A DNA stretch of 64,000 nucleotides from Lindgomyces ingoldianus (GCF_010093535.1 NW_022985168.1:567429-631428); one strand, 5' to 3'; counted from the stretch's first letter, positions 12,339 through 26,200 are shown. The notes: a model not told the origin generated them from the sequence alone. Made by a program: numbers and translations.

Positions 12339-15300
12339 CTACGCAACATAATACAACTTCATCGCACTCACCACCCTCTTCCTACACACCGGACAACTAT
12401 CTACGCGTTTTGCACACTGCAAACAAGCAACCACATGACCACAATCATAGAAAGCTGAATCCGCACCTTCTTCCCAGCATATCCGACACAGTCTCTCCGT
12501 CTCTTGAGCGTTTTTCCAATGCGTCACACCCTCCCCAAATTTCTTGTCATTTTTCCAGCCACCGACATACGTATTTCCAGTTGCGGCTTCGACGAAGGTT
12601 CCGGTACCGTGTTGTTGATCCTGGACCCATTCGCCCTCATACGTGTCGCCATTTTGGAACGTGTAGAGTCCGTGGCCGTGGCGTCGGGAGAGGAGGAATG
12701 TGCCCTCGTATGTAGCACCGGTGTGGTAGATGCGTGTTCCCTGTCCATGACGATGACCATTCTTCATCTCGCCCTTATAGAATTGCGACGAGAAGTAGTT
12801 ATGCGTGAAGTGACCAGTGAGTCTGGAGGGGAAATTTCGAGCCTGAGCGCGGAAGGCAAGATAAGGTTGCGGATCGGCGAAGGCTGCTCGAGCTACAAGT
12901 GCATTGCGCTGTTCTTCGCTTAGCGGGAGTGTTGCGATTATGACGGTGGTATTGTGGAGATCGTTTTGGGTGAAGGATCGGCGGGTTCGAATGGGATGTG
13001 TGGTTGTAAGATCCTCTTCCTCGAAGAGCTCAATCTTTTTGTCGGATGGTAGACCCAATAAAGACAGTACTGTACTGTCCACTCTAGCGGCCTTTAGAGC
13101 GATATGTGATCCGCGAGATTCAAGAGTCTGGGCTTCGGCATCAAAGAATTTTAGGAAGAAGTAAATCTCCTCTGGGATGACATTCACAGGTTCTGGAGGC
13201 GGTGGAACAGCTGTTTGCTGCTGGAAGTCCATTGTTGGGGCAGTCGGTTCGGGTGGAAGATCAGCAATCGGAGGGGGAGGTGGAGGAGGCAAGATGATGT
13301 CTTGTGTGCCACCCATTTCTGTATCGGTAGGAGCGGCAGGGTTGGGAATGACTACATCAACTGCTGGAGGGTCTGCAATGGGAGTTGATTCCACTGGGAC
13401 CTCAACTTCTACTTCCACCATGGCTGTATCGGCAACTTCGGCAGTCTCTGGATGTGCGGGTGATTGGGGATCTTGCGGCTGAGGTCCTAGAGGAGGGGCT
13501 GCTGGCTCATCTGGCTCGCTCATGGGAGTATCTTCTGCCTGTGGTACCACTTCTGGTAGTTCTGGGGCTGGAACCTCGGTCATGGAGAGGGTTGGCTGTG
13601 GGGGTTCCAGAGAAGTTGGGGGGACCGCTTGTGATATTGGTGCCGATTCCGGGGGTTTCGGATCCTCCTTGGGCAACTCACGAAGATCAGCCACGTCAAT
13701 TATATGGACCCAGATGCGGACAGCCATCCAAGAATCTTGGAAATCTTGTAGAGCCCACGGTTTGGAGTCATCAGCGTAGTGGTCAGTGCTGCCGCTTGAG
13801 TATTCAATTTTTCCAGTGCCTAGTAGGTATGGTCTCCTAAAGGTTCCCCTCATTGTGTCGACAAACCAGAACTTAATTTGGCGAGGATTTTTGATGTCTT
13901 TGATAACTTTTGCGAGCTTCTCCCGAACATCATCACAGCCATCAGTGGCTGTTAGCTGTACTGTATAAATGAAGTCTGACTTATCGGGTTGCCACTCGGG
14001 ATCGTACGCATCAAACGTCCCGGGACCTTCATGTTGCAGAAAGACTCTCGAATCAATCACCTGGAAGTCGTGCACTTTGGGTAGCTCTGGTTCTTCCTTT
14101 GCCTTACTTTCCTCTTCGGTACTTGGCTTCAGATCATCTCCTAGAGGTGGTGGTACTGGTATCGGGATTGGAGAGACATTTGAGGATTGCGACTTCTCAA
14201 CCTCGGCGCGAAGCCATTCCGGTACTTCCCACAGCTCTGACTCGGCCTCTGCCTTGAAGGCATTACTGGAAACATCGTTTCGGACATACATGGCAATGTA
14301 CGCCACGGCGTCGTTGCCAATGACTTTATCTGATCCAGGATTTCCTTCGTGAAGATCGATGGCTTGTCGCTTTGTTAAGCATTTGACCATGTTCTCCTCC
14401 TTGCCATCAGTGTAGGTGTACCATTTTGAGCCGGGTCCCCCAGGGCGAAGAACCGGATGGTATAAATACGACTGAAGTGTTTGCTTGTGCACCACGAAAC
14501 CGTATAATGTGTACTGTATGCCTCGAACATCGATATAGTCGTCCAAACTAACTTTGTTCAACAATTTCACATATGATCGAGTCGGGGTGTCGAAGTCTTG
14601 CCGTTTAAGTTCAACCGTCAATAGTTGCGGCAGAGGGTGTCCAGGATGAGCGAAATCGGCGGCTTTGTTGATAGCTTCCTGCATGGTGTTGACACCAACG
14701 ACAGGAACTCGGTAGTTTGGAATACCGGTAGTATAGTTCTTTTTAAGCCCGAACATGTCATCCATAACACTGGTGTACGGAGTATCCCGCAATTCGTCCT
14801 CAAGTTTCAATCGCAAAACTTCCCACAATTCAATCACATCAAGTTTGTCCAGCCGCTCATGGATGCCATACCATTCAAGTGCATCCAAAACATCATCTAA
14901 AGCCACGGAACTCGTACCAGTCTTCGCTCGGGTGCGTAGCATATAAAGAACCTTCTGCAAGGCGGCAATGAGAGGTTTCGGCCGGACGAAGGGCTCCTTT
15001 TCGGGATCTGGGACTTTGAGGTGGTACAAAAACAATCTGACCGGTTTGAATAGCATCCAAGAGGCGATAGCGGATATCATATTTCCTCCTGGCGAGCTTG
15101 CACCTTCACCCAACGTCAGAGATTGGAGTCCGGTCATAGCAAAACTGTCCCAAGGATTATCGCGGCTGTGGTGTTCCCAGAGGCAATTAGTGTCATCATT
15201 TATCACCCGAATGTATCCAGTGAAAGCAAGCTTGTCGTCGCGAAGTAGTGCTTGCCGTTGCCCACGAATACGGTGTGAAATATCGTAGTATGGCCCATGA

Positions 15301-16598
15301 AACCTAGTCCAGCCCCAATCCGGCGATCCTGTGCAAAATCGATGTAAACAGGTTCGGGAGTAGTTGACGCGAGGCTCGCTAGGGTTGTACAGGACAACAG
15401 ATACCTGTGCTGCAACACTCCTTCGCTTCGGAATAGGCGTTGGATCGAGCAGAGGTAGAGGGGTATGCTGAGGCTCAACCTCCTGAGGCTCAGGTGTGCT
15501 TATCGGCGCGGCATCGTCACCCGTTACCATTTCGTCATCTTGGTTTGCTGAGTCTTCGCTGGTCAGGTTTCTGTCCTTCTTTGCGCCTTTATCTGCTACA
15601 CTGAGGCACTCTACGTAGACACTCAGGTAGTCGGAGTCGTTTCCCTTAGGGTAGAATTTGATCTGCCAGTCGTATCCTCCAATATTGACAGGTTGTGATT
15701 TCATGACCAGATCTTTATTGGGCTTCTCCTTAGTACCATTGTATTGTTCGATAGACCACTCAATTCGACCGCTCATACCCGCCGTGAACTCTGGCTCGTC
15801 CAGAGGAAGGAAAGCTTTCTTTTCCCAATGGTCATGGTCCAGTGCACTAAACTCCGGTGTAGCCTCAATCTCTTTCATTTCTGTCTCGTCCGGAGTGGAA
15901 GTGTCTTCCTGAATGGGTTGCCAGGCCTGGGCACCGTCATCGTCATCCGAGGAGTCTGAAACAGACTGGACAGGCTCAACCGGCGGTGGTGGGGGTTGTA
16001 TGCTTGGGTCGGCCGGGGGCGGGGGTTCTACAGGAGGGGCAATTTCTGTGTTGGACTACGGTCATGTCAGTATATGTACACTGCCAGTGGTACTTTCTTG
16101 GGAACGTACCTCATTAGCGTTAGCTGCAGAGGGTTGTTGCTCGTTGTTCTCCGACCCGCCTGGAAGAACTCCATTGGGAGCGGGCGTGCTCGGGGCATTC
16201 CCATGAGCTTGTTGTGGATCAGCTGAGCCATTTGGTAGTACCAAGCCTTGGCTGCTGTCAGGCGTTATGTCCATGGCGTCTTCGTCTACAGCGGCGACCT
16301 CTACTGCGACGGCGTTCGGGGGGGACTCTAGGCTATTTGTATTTGTCTCCAAGTGCCCATTTGTTAGACCCCCAGAATCTTGCATGAGAGCGTCTTCCCG
16401 GTCATGGTTCTGGCCAACCGGCGGCAGCAATGTGGTGGAGGCACTCATGTCGACGTCATCGGAAGCCTGTGGTGGCGGAGACGATACAGGCGTTTGGGTA
16501 TGGTGGAGGTGGTTTGGTGACTGCGGTGGAGAAGAGAAGGACGGTGAAGACGGCTGTCCGAATAGCGGCGCCGGCGGTTGTTCCACGTTGACACTCAT
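12339..16598 (-). CDS. MATH / degenerate USP / ubiquitin-like / MORN / RING protein (1403 aa, putative E3 ligase)
   Basis: Exons 16598-16094 and 16045-12339 are joined across a 48-nt intron (donor GTACCA, branch CTGAC), giving 1403 aa. The order is: disordered Ser/Pro/Gln-rich N-terminus (1-240); a MATH (TRAF-like) domain from about 245, including the DWGWTRFH strand; a USP7-like peptidase fold (about 440-800); a second conserved block; a Pro/Glu-rich linker; a USP7-type ubiquitin-like segment (IYFFLKFFDAEAQTLESRG); three MORN repeats (about 1257-1345); and a C3HC4 RING (1355-1391, CRIC...CGH...CPVC). In the USP part the catalytic Cys box reads GEGASSPGGNMIS and the His box is shortened to RPGGPGSKWYTY, so both catalytic residues appear absent. 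Inferred: a ubiquitin-binding scaffold that ligates rather than cleaves ubiquitin. Similar fungal proteins are often named 'MATH and UCH domain protein'. Confidence 0.85.
16046..16093 (-). other. Intron of the MATH/RING gene
   Basis: Chosen because exon 1 then ends in phase 1 and joins in frame to the open frame reading IAPPVEPPP. The stronger-looking donor GTACGT at 16109 joins out of frame to this acceptor. Confidence 0.7.
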
Positions 16599-17272
16599 AG
16601 CTGCAGAGCTGTCGTACTAACGGGCTGTTGGCATATATGGTTGGGGAGGAGACAAGGATACGATTTGAGGGGGGGTTCAGGATGAGAGGCGGCAGTGAGT
16701 GAAGGGAGAGGAGATTGTGTCGGTGAAGGAGTGCGAGAGGCTGCAACAGCTGGCAGATGCGGCTTATCGTGAGCTTGATCTGGCTAGCAACTCCCTACGA
16801 CAAGCTCGGATGCCAATGAAGTTGAATGGCTGAGTTTGGGGGGGATTCAAACAGCGAGGAATATTTGAGGTCGCGGAGTCAACAGCGATGTCGAGAATTT
16901 AGACGTGGCGCGGGCTTTAAGGCTTGCGCTGCCTAGCAAGCTGTCTTTCGTTGCCAGGCTGCACTGCTCCAGCTCGCGAGTGAGGCTGCGCTAAAATGTC
17001 CCCGCGAAGCTCCGCGCTAACCTTGAAACAGAGTGTATGGGCGGAGCCAAATCGCCACACCCCCAAAGGCGAGTCCGCTCTCCCTCCTCATTATCATCAC
17101 CATCTTTTTAATTCATTGCTCGAGGCTCCGAGCGAAGGGCATCACTACCTGCATCATCGCACATTTAGGTTCATCAAAAAGGCTGAGAGCCCTTATTCCT
17201 TTTGCGGACGGGCTCTACCGTGACCGGAATGGGACCCCACTCCACCAAACATAACGATTGCTAGTGCCCACG
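16599..17272. other. Intergenic region between two minus-strand genes
   Basis: It should hold the promoter and 5' untranslated region of the MATH/RING gene and the 3' untranslated region of deoxyhypusine synthase. No conserved open frame was seen. Confidence 0.5.
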
Positions 17273-18567
17273 CTACTCCTTCTCTGCCTGCTTGATCTTT
17301 GCAAACGTCGCCGCCACAATCAATGGAAACACTATTGTGGCCTCCGCATACACCTTCACGCTATCACCATCTGCTTTGATCTTGCCCCAACTGACCGCTT
17401 CATCCGGTCTCGCTCCTGCATCACTTCCGTCAAACTCCTGAGCCGTATTGATATACACTGCACTCTCGGCACCGTTTCGCATCAAGCACGCATTCGCGAT
17501 GTGGTGCTTCACGACTCCACCGCCGAGAATGATCATGCCAGCCCTCTTCGCTCGGACAGCCATCGTGTTGATCTTGCGGATGTCTTCGACAATGTCTATC
17601 CGCAGCTGTTCGGGAGACGACTTGAATGTATGAAAGTAGAGCATGTCGCCAAGGCTACCGTCTGTTAGAGCAGGGCAGAACACGGGAATGCTGTTCTTCC
17701 AGGCCCAATAGTATACAGACCTCTCGTCGTTGATTTCTTTGCCTAGGCGGTTGATGACCTTGCTGGGCGTCCAGTGGATTGGCTCATCTGTCTTCTTGCT
17801 GACCTCCTGCTCTTCCAACATCTGGTCCAAGATGGGCACTACCCAGTCCTCAAACGCACAGTAGTTGCTGTTTGGCACGAATAAATTGCCGATCCGGTTC
17901 ATACCTTTGGCGCGGAGTGCTGCCCCTGGAGAAGAAAATGAGCCAAGGTAGGTCGGGGCGAGACATTTAATGAAATCTTCTTCGACTCCACCTGCAGTCG
18001 TGACTATAGCTGAGACGTGTTTGTGTTGAACGAGATATCGGAATGTCTCTCTCAGCCCAGAGGATATTAAGTTCGAGGTGTAGCCTAGAAATATCGTTGT
18101 CCCTTCGGCCGTTTCAGGGTGCTCCCATGCGCCCTGTCCATCCGTTAGCAGGAAACATCTGAGGCATGGGCACTGGCAAAGCGTCGGTGTCAAGAACACC
18201 TAGCCAGGGCTAGTGGGATGCTATTTCCGGCTAAATTGTTTCGCCATTTGGGGAATGCGCAGGGACAACTCCAAGGTGCCCGCAGCCTCACAGGCACCGC
18301 TCTCAACGCTGGCGCTCCAGCTGCTCAGGGTGAACTCACCATGCCGTTAATGATCCGCACTGCTTCGCCCACCGACGTTGCCTGGAAGCCCATGTTGACC
18401 ATGCCGGCCACTAGCTCCTCGACGGTGATGTTGCGCTGGGCATAATGATCGAAGTCAATGCCTTGTACCTCTCTGGATCCTACGGGAACCGCTTCGGAAG
18501 GCTTCAATACCGCATCAGTGGCGCCTGATGGGGCTTTGGACGTCCGATCGTGATTGGCGGGGGCCAT
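17273..18567 (-). CDS. DYS1: Deoxyhypusine synthase (362 aa)
   Basis: Exon 1 18567-18340 (76 aa) and exon 2 18133-17273 (286 aa) are joined across a 206-nt intron with donor GTGAGT, branch GCTAAC and acceptor ACAG, both in phase 0. The enzyme transfers the aminobutyl group of spermidine, with NAD, to one lysine of eIF5A, the first step of hypusine formation, in the cytosol. Seen: [15 protein letters not shown] at the N-terminus, [12 protein letters not shown] and [15 protein letters not shown] (NAD site), RIGNLxVPNxNYCx[27 protein letters not shown] with the catalytic lysine at residue 285, and [21 protein letters not shown]. Length fits the family (about 350-390 aa). The C-terminus is the usual [14 protein letters not shown] helix. 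Single-copy and essential in fungi studied; no defect seen. Confidence 0.95.
18134..18339 (-). other. Intron of deoxyhypusine synthase
   Basis: 206 nt, donor GTGAGT, consensus branch GCTAAC 12 nt before the ACAG acceptor. It is longer than the other introns in this window. An extra tiny exon inside is possible but not needed for the family alignment. Confidence 0.85.
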
Positions 18568-20228
18568 GATTCACGATGCTGCAAGGACCTCGAGACCAAC
18601 GGCTATTGTTACTTCCGCAGTCGCTTCTGGTGTGGAAGCGGGTGCGCAATTGTCTCCTTGTTCAAGGCCGCTGATGGCGGCATTTTGGATTCTGCTGCCT
18701 GCTGTTTGCAATGTAAAATCTCGCTATCCCGCAGGCGCATCCTAAAGTGGATAATTAGGCGAGCGACCAAACACACGACCATGAGCGCCACCAGCACGGG
18801 ACGCTCGGTCGATCTGGCGGTGCGCAAAGCAGTGATAGGAGTGTTTCCCAAAGATACACAGGGGATATGCCGTCTGGCTCGAGTCATCGGTGAGCTGCCG
18901 CGATGTTCCTGTGAACCTCACGCGTCGCTGGAGGGAGCGACTTATGGTGCGCCGGTGTTCTTCGATGAGGCTTCTACCGGCCCATGGGCAATCTGACACA
19001 AAGCACAGCGTTTCACACTGGCAGGCGGGGACTTGGCCCCGGCCTCGCCCCTTGTCGACTATGGTAAATCCATGCCTGCATTTCCCGCCCATCTTCAAAA
19101 TACCAGCCAATCAGTTGCTGCACGTCAGCAGAGAAATGGGAACGATGCGTGGGACCGTCCCCGCTAAGCCGCTTGCAGTGCAGGGCAGCCAGGCCCAGTG
19201 CGCCAACGTAACCGTTGCTGGAATTCCCGGCTGGAGAGGGGCGCGAAATTGGACCTTGCTTGTGCAGAGCCGACCCTGGGGCTGCCAGTCGGTGCCAGCC
19301 CATGACGGCTGCTCCAGGGCTGCTGAGTGCGTTCTCGTGTCCTCCTCTTCTATTCTTCCTCCTTCAACGACACCCTCCTTGCGACCGCGACCTTACACGA
19401 CGACAACATGCTGCCTGACCGCTCTGGCTCGCAACTCGGCTAACATCTCCACGATAAACCTTTCTCTTTCGCTACCTGCACAACGTCTCACGTGCCGGGT
19501 GCATCTCCCTCAAAGAATAGCAGCGCCACGTCAACGGGGGGTGGCATCGAATCTTCTTCAGCCTAGACTGGCCCCGTCTAGCTGCCGCGCCGCGCAAAAT
19601 TGACAGGAATCGCCCGCGAGCGCCTCCTTTGAATGTAGGCATCCTTTTCAAGTGACCCCGAGGCCTTCTTAGCGGCTTTTGGGTGTGAAGAGCAGGAGCA
19701 GAGGGCGATCGCAAATCTCAGCTCCAGGCTCGGCGGCTGGGTTCCACAAGCGGATCGGGTGGTTTGATGCGGCTGCACCTCCCCAGCGCGCTTTCCTGAA
19801 ATCCTCAGTGTGCACAGACCCCCAAAATAAGATTCCGCGCTAGTGCATCTGGGGCTTGAATCTTCAACCTCAAAGCACGACACCTGCGACACGCACCCTG
19901 TCATCTACCACACACCCGCCCGCTGTTGACCTTGTGACACCTGTCCAGGCTTAGAAAGAGACTCACCGTGCTATGAATGTAGCTATCTTAGCTGGAGATC
20001 CGGGACCATATGACTCAAGCTAACCGTGTTGCAGTTCTAGTAGACATTCAGAGAATCAGGCCCAAACCTTTCACCACTACCTGAGATCTGAGCGAACCAA
20101 TTCTTTTAAACATCTAATTATCAACAGCACAAGCTATAACTCTCTGTTACACAAGAGTTCCCAAGAAGTTGCGCCCATGTGGAGTCTAGGTCCAGTATCA
20201 CAATACTACCGCATCCAACACTCTCCAG
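18568..20228. other. Divergent intergenic region between deoxyhypusine synthase and the SANT protein
   Basis: 1.66 kb containing the promoters of two divergent genes. Pyrimidine-rich tracts occur at 19340-19420 on the plus strand and again just before 20229, as is common in fungal housekeeping promoters. Long open frames here (for example plus 18890-19603) have no recognisable domain, and the opposite strand is also open, so I treat them as chance frames. Confidence 0.5.
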
Positions 20229-23200
20229 ATGTCTTCATCTCGCTACCCAGATAACCGATATCCACGCGATCGCGATCGCGAGCGGTCGCCATACAGAGAT
20301 AGACGACCTTCCGGCTATGGCGGTGGCTATCCCCCAAGAGGGAGCGACTCCACCAGCCGACAACATCTTGACTCCTCCGCCTTCTCTCCGAGAGACGTTC
20401 CTCGCGGCCCTAAGTCACTCGTAGATGTACCCCGAACCGTTAATCCAGGGCCCCCATCTGGCGTTCCCTCTGGTCCCCGCGATGGGCGTGGAAGGGGATT
20501 CCCGGGACGTGGTGACGGCCCTTCCAATTCTTTGCGGGATGCACCTCCTCTCACTGACACCCGAGACCGTTGGCGGGCCGATCGGGACCGAGATCGAGAT
20601 CGAGATCGAGATTTTGAACGGAGGGATAGGCGTCCTTCTCCCCGTCCACGTTCACCAATTCGGGATGTACGTGATTCAAGGGATCTTCCTAGAGACCTGG
20701 ACATTGGTCGTGCGCGGCGGAATTCGCGGGATGGTCCGCCGTCGGCAGGCTCTACCTATTCAGACCCTCCTCTCGGGATGTCTTCCTCGTATCGTGGAAG
20801 TGGAAGTGGCAGAGGTCGTGGAACTGGTCGGGAATTCAATGTAGATTCACGAGGCCGTGGGAGAAGTTACCATGACGACCGCGGCGACCATTATGGGCCA
20901 CGTCCAAGCATGTATAGGCCACGAAGTCGCTCACGAGAGCCGCCTTTGCGTAGAGAAAGGGAGATCCGGGACGATCGGGATTTTGATAGAAGAGATCGTG
21001 AGGAGCGCAGGTTCAGCCGAAGGGATGACGACCGCCGAGGACACGATTCGTACATAGGACCCGGGACCTCTCTCAACACTAATACACGATCCACGGATTC
21101 TCGGCACGCGGGTGGAGCGGCCGATGCTCGGCACATTCCAGGAACACCAACAGGACCGCTAACTCCACATTCAGCTCACCATCCTTCCACCGGTGATCGG
21201 CTAGGGCCTCCGTCCGACTCATACTCCCGGCGCTCCTCCATTGCGACGGAGCCTGTGAGTACAAAAGATCCCCGAAGAGAGTCAGACAGAAACGATCTTT
21301 TAGCGAGTCGTGCTGAAGCATCAAGAGAAAGGTATGCCCCACGTGCATCCTCACCTCCTGCCGCGGTTCCGGCCTTTGGATTTTCTAATGTTTGGAGGAA
21401 CCCTGCCCTTGACGCCAAACCGATTGCTGCTGCTCATATCTCAAAACCTGCCCAACCTGTGCCTCCAGCCCCTGCTCTCTCTACCCCAGCCACATCAGCA
21501 CCAGCGATTCCAACAGCTCCAAAATCAATTATCCCTTCCGGGTTGTCGATAGTTCCTCCAACCGGACCCAAGGCAGACAGAGTTCCTGATCGCCAGCAAG
21601 TAGAAATCCAGAATCAAGATGCTAGACCCTCGGTTGTCGAACAGGCGCGCATTGAGAACCCTCAGCGTCCGCCTCCCTCCTCTTCAACACATTCCAGCAC
21701 TAATCCCCCGATGTCTGAAGGCCTGGAAACAAAATCACTATCTCAACTGTCTGCAAATTCGCCTTCTCTAGGACTGGCCCCTCGAGCCCGTGTTCCGCCA
21801 ACCGGCCCCCAAGCAGGACCTCGCTCAAATCCATCACCATCCTTTGTCAGACCCCCGCCAGCGCCATATCCTTCTCGAGATGCATCGCCGGGTGCCATAC
21901 CTTCGGGTCCCCGGAACGCCATGTCAATGAATACGTCACCTAAAAGCATTCCTGTGAGTATTCCAACCGGCCCCAAAGCGGATAGAACACCATCTATGGC
22001 ACCTCGACCGTCCATGTATGCATCACTCGACCGCCCTCCATTCTCAGCCCCAAGGATGCCAATCGGGGGGGGGGCGCCAAAGAGTAATCAGTGGGTGAGG
22101 CCCGGTCTTGTCAACCGTGTGGCAAGCATTCCCACAAAGCGCGATTTTCCGAGTGAAGATCGCGAGCGACCATTTGGCGCCACCCTTAAAGCACCTAAAG
22201 TTGAAGGTACTTCCACGGCGGCAGAATCGCAACGTTTAGAGCATCAGAAATTGGGAATTTCTACAGTGGCTCAAACAAGTGACAATCGTGGACCAACCAA
22301 CCGAGCATCTTCCGAACAACTCCCAAAAATATCTTCATTGAAGAGTCAATTACTCGAGTCAAGACGCCTATCCGACGTATCTATGCCCGATGCATCTCCA
22401 CCGGCAGTAAAACCGCCCGTGTCTGTAAACTCATCTGCGCCTGGAGTTATGGAGGATTCGGACGAAGATCTCGATTTGGATGAAGCAGATTTTGCTGAAT
22501 CTGAAGCGAAATACAATAAGGAGAAGGCTCTACTTGTGTCGAAACGAATAGACTTGAGAGTCGCCCGCCTGCGTGCTACTTCTCCTTTACAAGAGATTAT
22601 GCTATTAGCTAGTATAACCTCGGATCACTTGCCGCACGACGAGACTCAGGCGCCGGATCCTGCCGAGGAAGAAATTCCAATACCTCCTATTGCACAAGCG
22701 CCACCAGGGAGCACCACGACGGAACTACTTACACCGAAAGCCGAGGAGACAGAAGACATTACAATGGAGGAGACCTCACCAGTATCAGGGATAGCGCCTG
22801 CAACACGAGCGCTTCGTCCGCTTCGTGAACTTTCCATCGACCGCGAAAGTACTCCAGATCTCAGTTCTCTTCCTTGGCTTCGGGATGGTCCTCCGACTCC
22901 ACTCTCCGATCTCGATCAAGATAGACCAGCTCTATCAGAGGCAAGCTTGGAAGCGATCCGGAATAAGTTGCGAAATGACTCAGTTCCCTCCATTTCCCAT
23001 AAAGAGGTTCTAAAACAGTATGCAGATGCGTACAGGCAATGGAGACTGCGTATCCGAGACCTCGACGAAAATCGGGAACATGAAGAGCAGGAGAGACCGC
23101 AATCTGCCGAACCGAGTATGAAGGTCACCACTCCAGACATTCAGAGTTCTGCTATTGCAGCAATGATGGAAGTGCCACCAGCCACGACAGGCCGTCGAGG

Positions 23201-26200
23201 TCACTCGGGCAGGTGGGCGACGGAGCTCGACTTTGAACAAGTTCTCAAGGAATCGTTGAAGACGGCAGAAGAAGAGAGGATGGGAAAGAAGGAAAAGGGA
23301 CCAAAGAAATCCATCTCGGACCCAGAGAGGGAAGCAACCTTGCCTTTGCAGATGACAGAGCAGGAAGTCCAGAGGAGGCGATTCATCGACACCAACTTCC
23401 AGCGAGAACCTGGACAAGGCATCTTTGTGTATCATTATGAACCACCGGAAGATGACTTCAGTCAAGAGGAACATGACATCATGGTTCGACACTACAAGGA
23501 CCAATATGCGAAGAAATGGGGCAAGTTGGCCGAAATGTTGCATAAAGAGGCAGGAACAAGCCGCACCTACAAGGATTGTATCAACCATTATTATAAGTCG
23601 AAATGGAATAAGGAATACAAAGGGAAAGTCAAACGAGGACGTGGTGCAAGGCGAGCTCGAGGTGGAGGTGCGGCACGCGGACGAATAGCTGCCACCGCAA
23701 ATGCAGAGCGACCAGAAGCATACGGCGAGGATGGTCCGCCGCCTTTGGCTCTTACTGATAGTGGACGGCCACGACGACAGGCTGCGCCAACATTTGGCGC
23801 AGAGTCTGAACTTGACGCAAACACACCTGTTCCCACCCCAGGGCGACCTCGTCGACAGACCGATGCTGACGGTGCACCAGAGAAGGGGGGTCGGCGCGGT
23901 AAAGCTGGGAAAGAAAAGGGAGGGCGGAAGCCAAAAAACCAGCCTCTTGCTGCCGCTCCGGCTGAATCCCCCATGAAAATAGACCGCAAAGAACGCGCAC
24001 TAGGAGTAAAGATGGAGGACGAGTTTAGCAAACGCACACTTGGTGAGTTGACTTTGCCCATCGGGCAGCCTAGCTCTATGGAGGATCCAATGTCTCTCCA
24101 AGGAGACACACACTTGCATCCTGCGTTGAGCACTGGAAGCTCTACAATGATAGAGCGACCAAAGGCTCACGCAAATGCAAGATTAGGACCTTCTAGCTAC
24201 TGGTCTGTAGCGGAGTCAACAGACTTCAAGAAGAATGTCGCACACTTTGGGACAGACTGGGCAGCGATTGCAAACTATATGGGTACGAAGACACAAACTA
24301 TGGTGAAGAATCAGTACCTGCGCTTAGTTGAGAGCGGAACAGCCCCTGAATTGGCAAGATTAGCTAACGAGGCAGACCAAAAAAGGGAACGGGGCGAGGA
24401 CCTCGGGCCGCCGCCAACGCCAACACCAGCCCAGAAGAGACGTTATGAGAGTTCCACAACTGCTCCACGGCCCCTGGCACCAACACCCGAAGTGACTGAA
24501 TTGCTCAACTCTCCGGCTACCCAGGCCGTCATACCCCCGAAGTCGTCTCCTCCAAATATCACCTCCTCGAGGTTTTCTGCTATTATCCAGGCTCCACAGG
24601 TGAAGCCAATTGTTCCAGCTTCCAGCGCTGCCCCTCTCCCGGAGTCACCTATCGCCCCTGCACCTCCAATGCAGCAGCAGCAGTCTCCTCAAGCCCAGCC
24701 ATCACGATCCCAACAACAGCATCATCACCATTCCTCGCACTCCCAACATAAGGCCCATCCTCACGGCCCTCGGGCCGGCTTCTTCTCGGATGACTTGCCG
24801 CCTCGCTCGGAGAATCGACCGCCATCGCAGCCGTCGATACCGCAACCTCATCGACCTTTGGCACAACAATTTCCGCATCAGCTTCGCCCACAGGAGCAAC
24901 AGCATGCGTCACCGTTCCGGCCATCCATTCAGCCAGAGCGCGAAGTGCAATCACGACCAGAACCACAGCAGGAGCATGAAGGCTCCGGGCGGTTCCCGTT
25001 GCATCATGCTCGACGTATCTCCCAAGATCTTGCCCCTCACAGGCACTTTCAGCCCAACGCCCTGAGTGCAGGGCAAATCATGCCGCAAATGAGTACAAAT
25101 TCAGGGGCCGGTTCACCCGAGACACGACCTCTGCCAATGCAGCAACCTCGACAGCCCGTACAACCAAGCCAGCCCCCTGTAGATGTTACCAGCCAAGCGC
25201 CGAGTGTGGTGGTTGTGGCTCAACAGCTTGCTTCTCGTTCTACGGTCGTGACTCCGCCAGTCAAAGAAGAACAGCGCCATTATCCTCTACCTCAGATACC
25301 TCAGATACCTCAGCCTCAAGCCCCCCCTCAGCTTCAGGCTCAACCTCAGAATTATTCCCAACTGCCTCAACCTTCTGTTCAACCTCCACCGCAGCCGGTT
25401 GTCTCGAAACCTACCACTGAACCAAAAATATCCAGCCTGTTGTCCTTACTAAACGACCCTGAGCCCGAGGAGCCAAGACGTAAGAAGCCTAGCGAACAGA
25501 GCATACCTTCACACACTCCAACGCCCCAACAGCAGGCCCCAATTGCCCCTCCCCCACCTAACCCCCAGACATTACCTCAACGCCGCGAAGGTTTCGGTGA
25601 TCTCGGTACCACTCAATTACCCTACAGCCGGTCTTCCTTCGCCCAACAAGCCTCACAGTCCCAAGCTTCCACGGGCCGAACCATGGTTGATCTCACAAAC
25701 GAACAGCCACCAAACAGACAACATCCACGGGATAGCTGGCAGCAACGACAATCATATCATCCAAGTCAAAGCCAAGCACAACAGACTCAGTCACTTAATT
25801 CTCCTCACATGACATTAGCTCAACCGAACTTGAGTCTCAGCAATCATCGGGCTGTCCTCGCCCAACACAATGCCCCTCGACACAATCCTTCGCCACCTCC
25901 CCATAATGCATATCATTCACCCCATGCGCACTCGCGGACCCCCAGTTTGACACAGCCACCTCAACAGCAACCCCGCCATGGCATCAGCAGCTCAGCTTCA
26001 ATGCAGGCTGCGGCCGGTGCCACCCAAATCCTGCAGCCGAACCCGTATGCTCAGGTTGACCCACCAGGGACCGGCTCTCAACCCACAGGACCAGTTGGTA
26101 TGCGACCCAGCCCTCATCTCCATACTACCCATGCCGTGCAGCACCGGGAAAGCCAAGGCCGAAATGAGCAGACCCAAAGTCATAATGGCAGCCTCTCTTA

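Noticed and set aside
12504..12923. Plus-strand open frames antisense to the MATH/RING gene
   Set aside because: They are mirror frames of a strongly supported coding sequence and carry no domain.
18890..19603. Plus-strand open frame of 237 codons upstream of the SANT gene
   Set aside because: No family motif, a comparable open frame on the opposite strand, and an odd Pro/Arg/Ser composition typical of chance frames in GC-rich promoter DNA.
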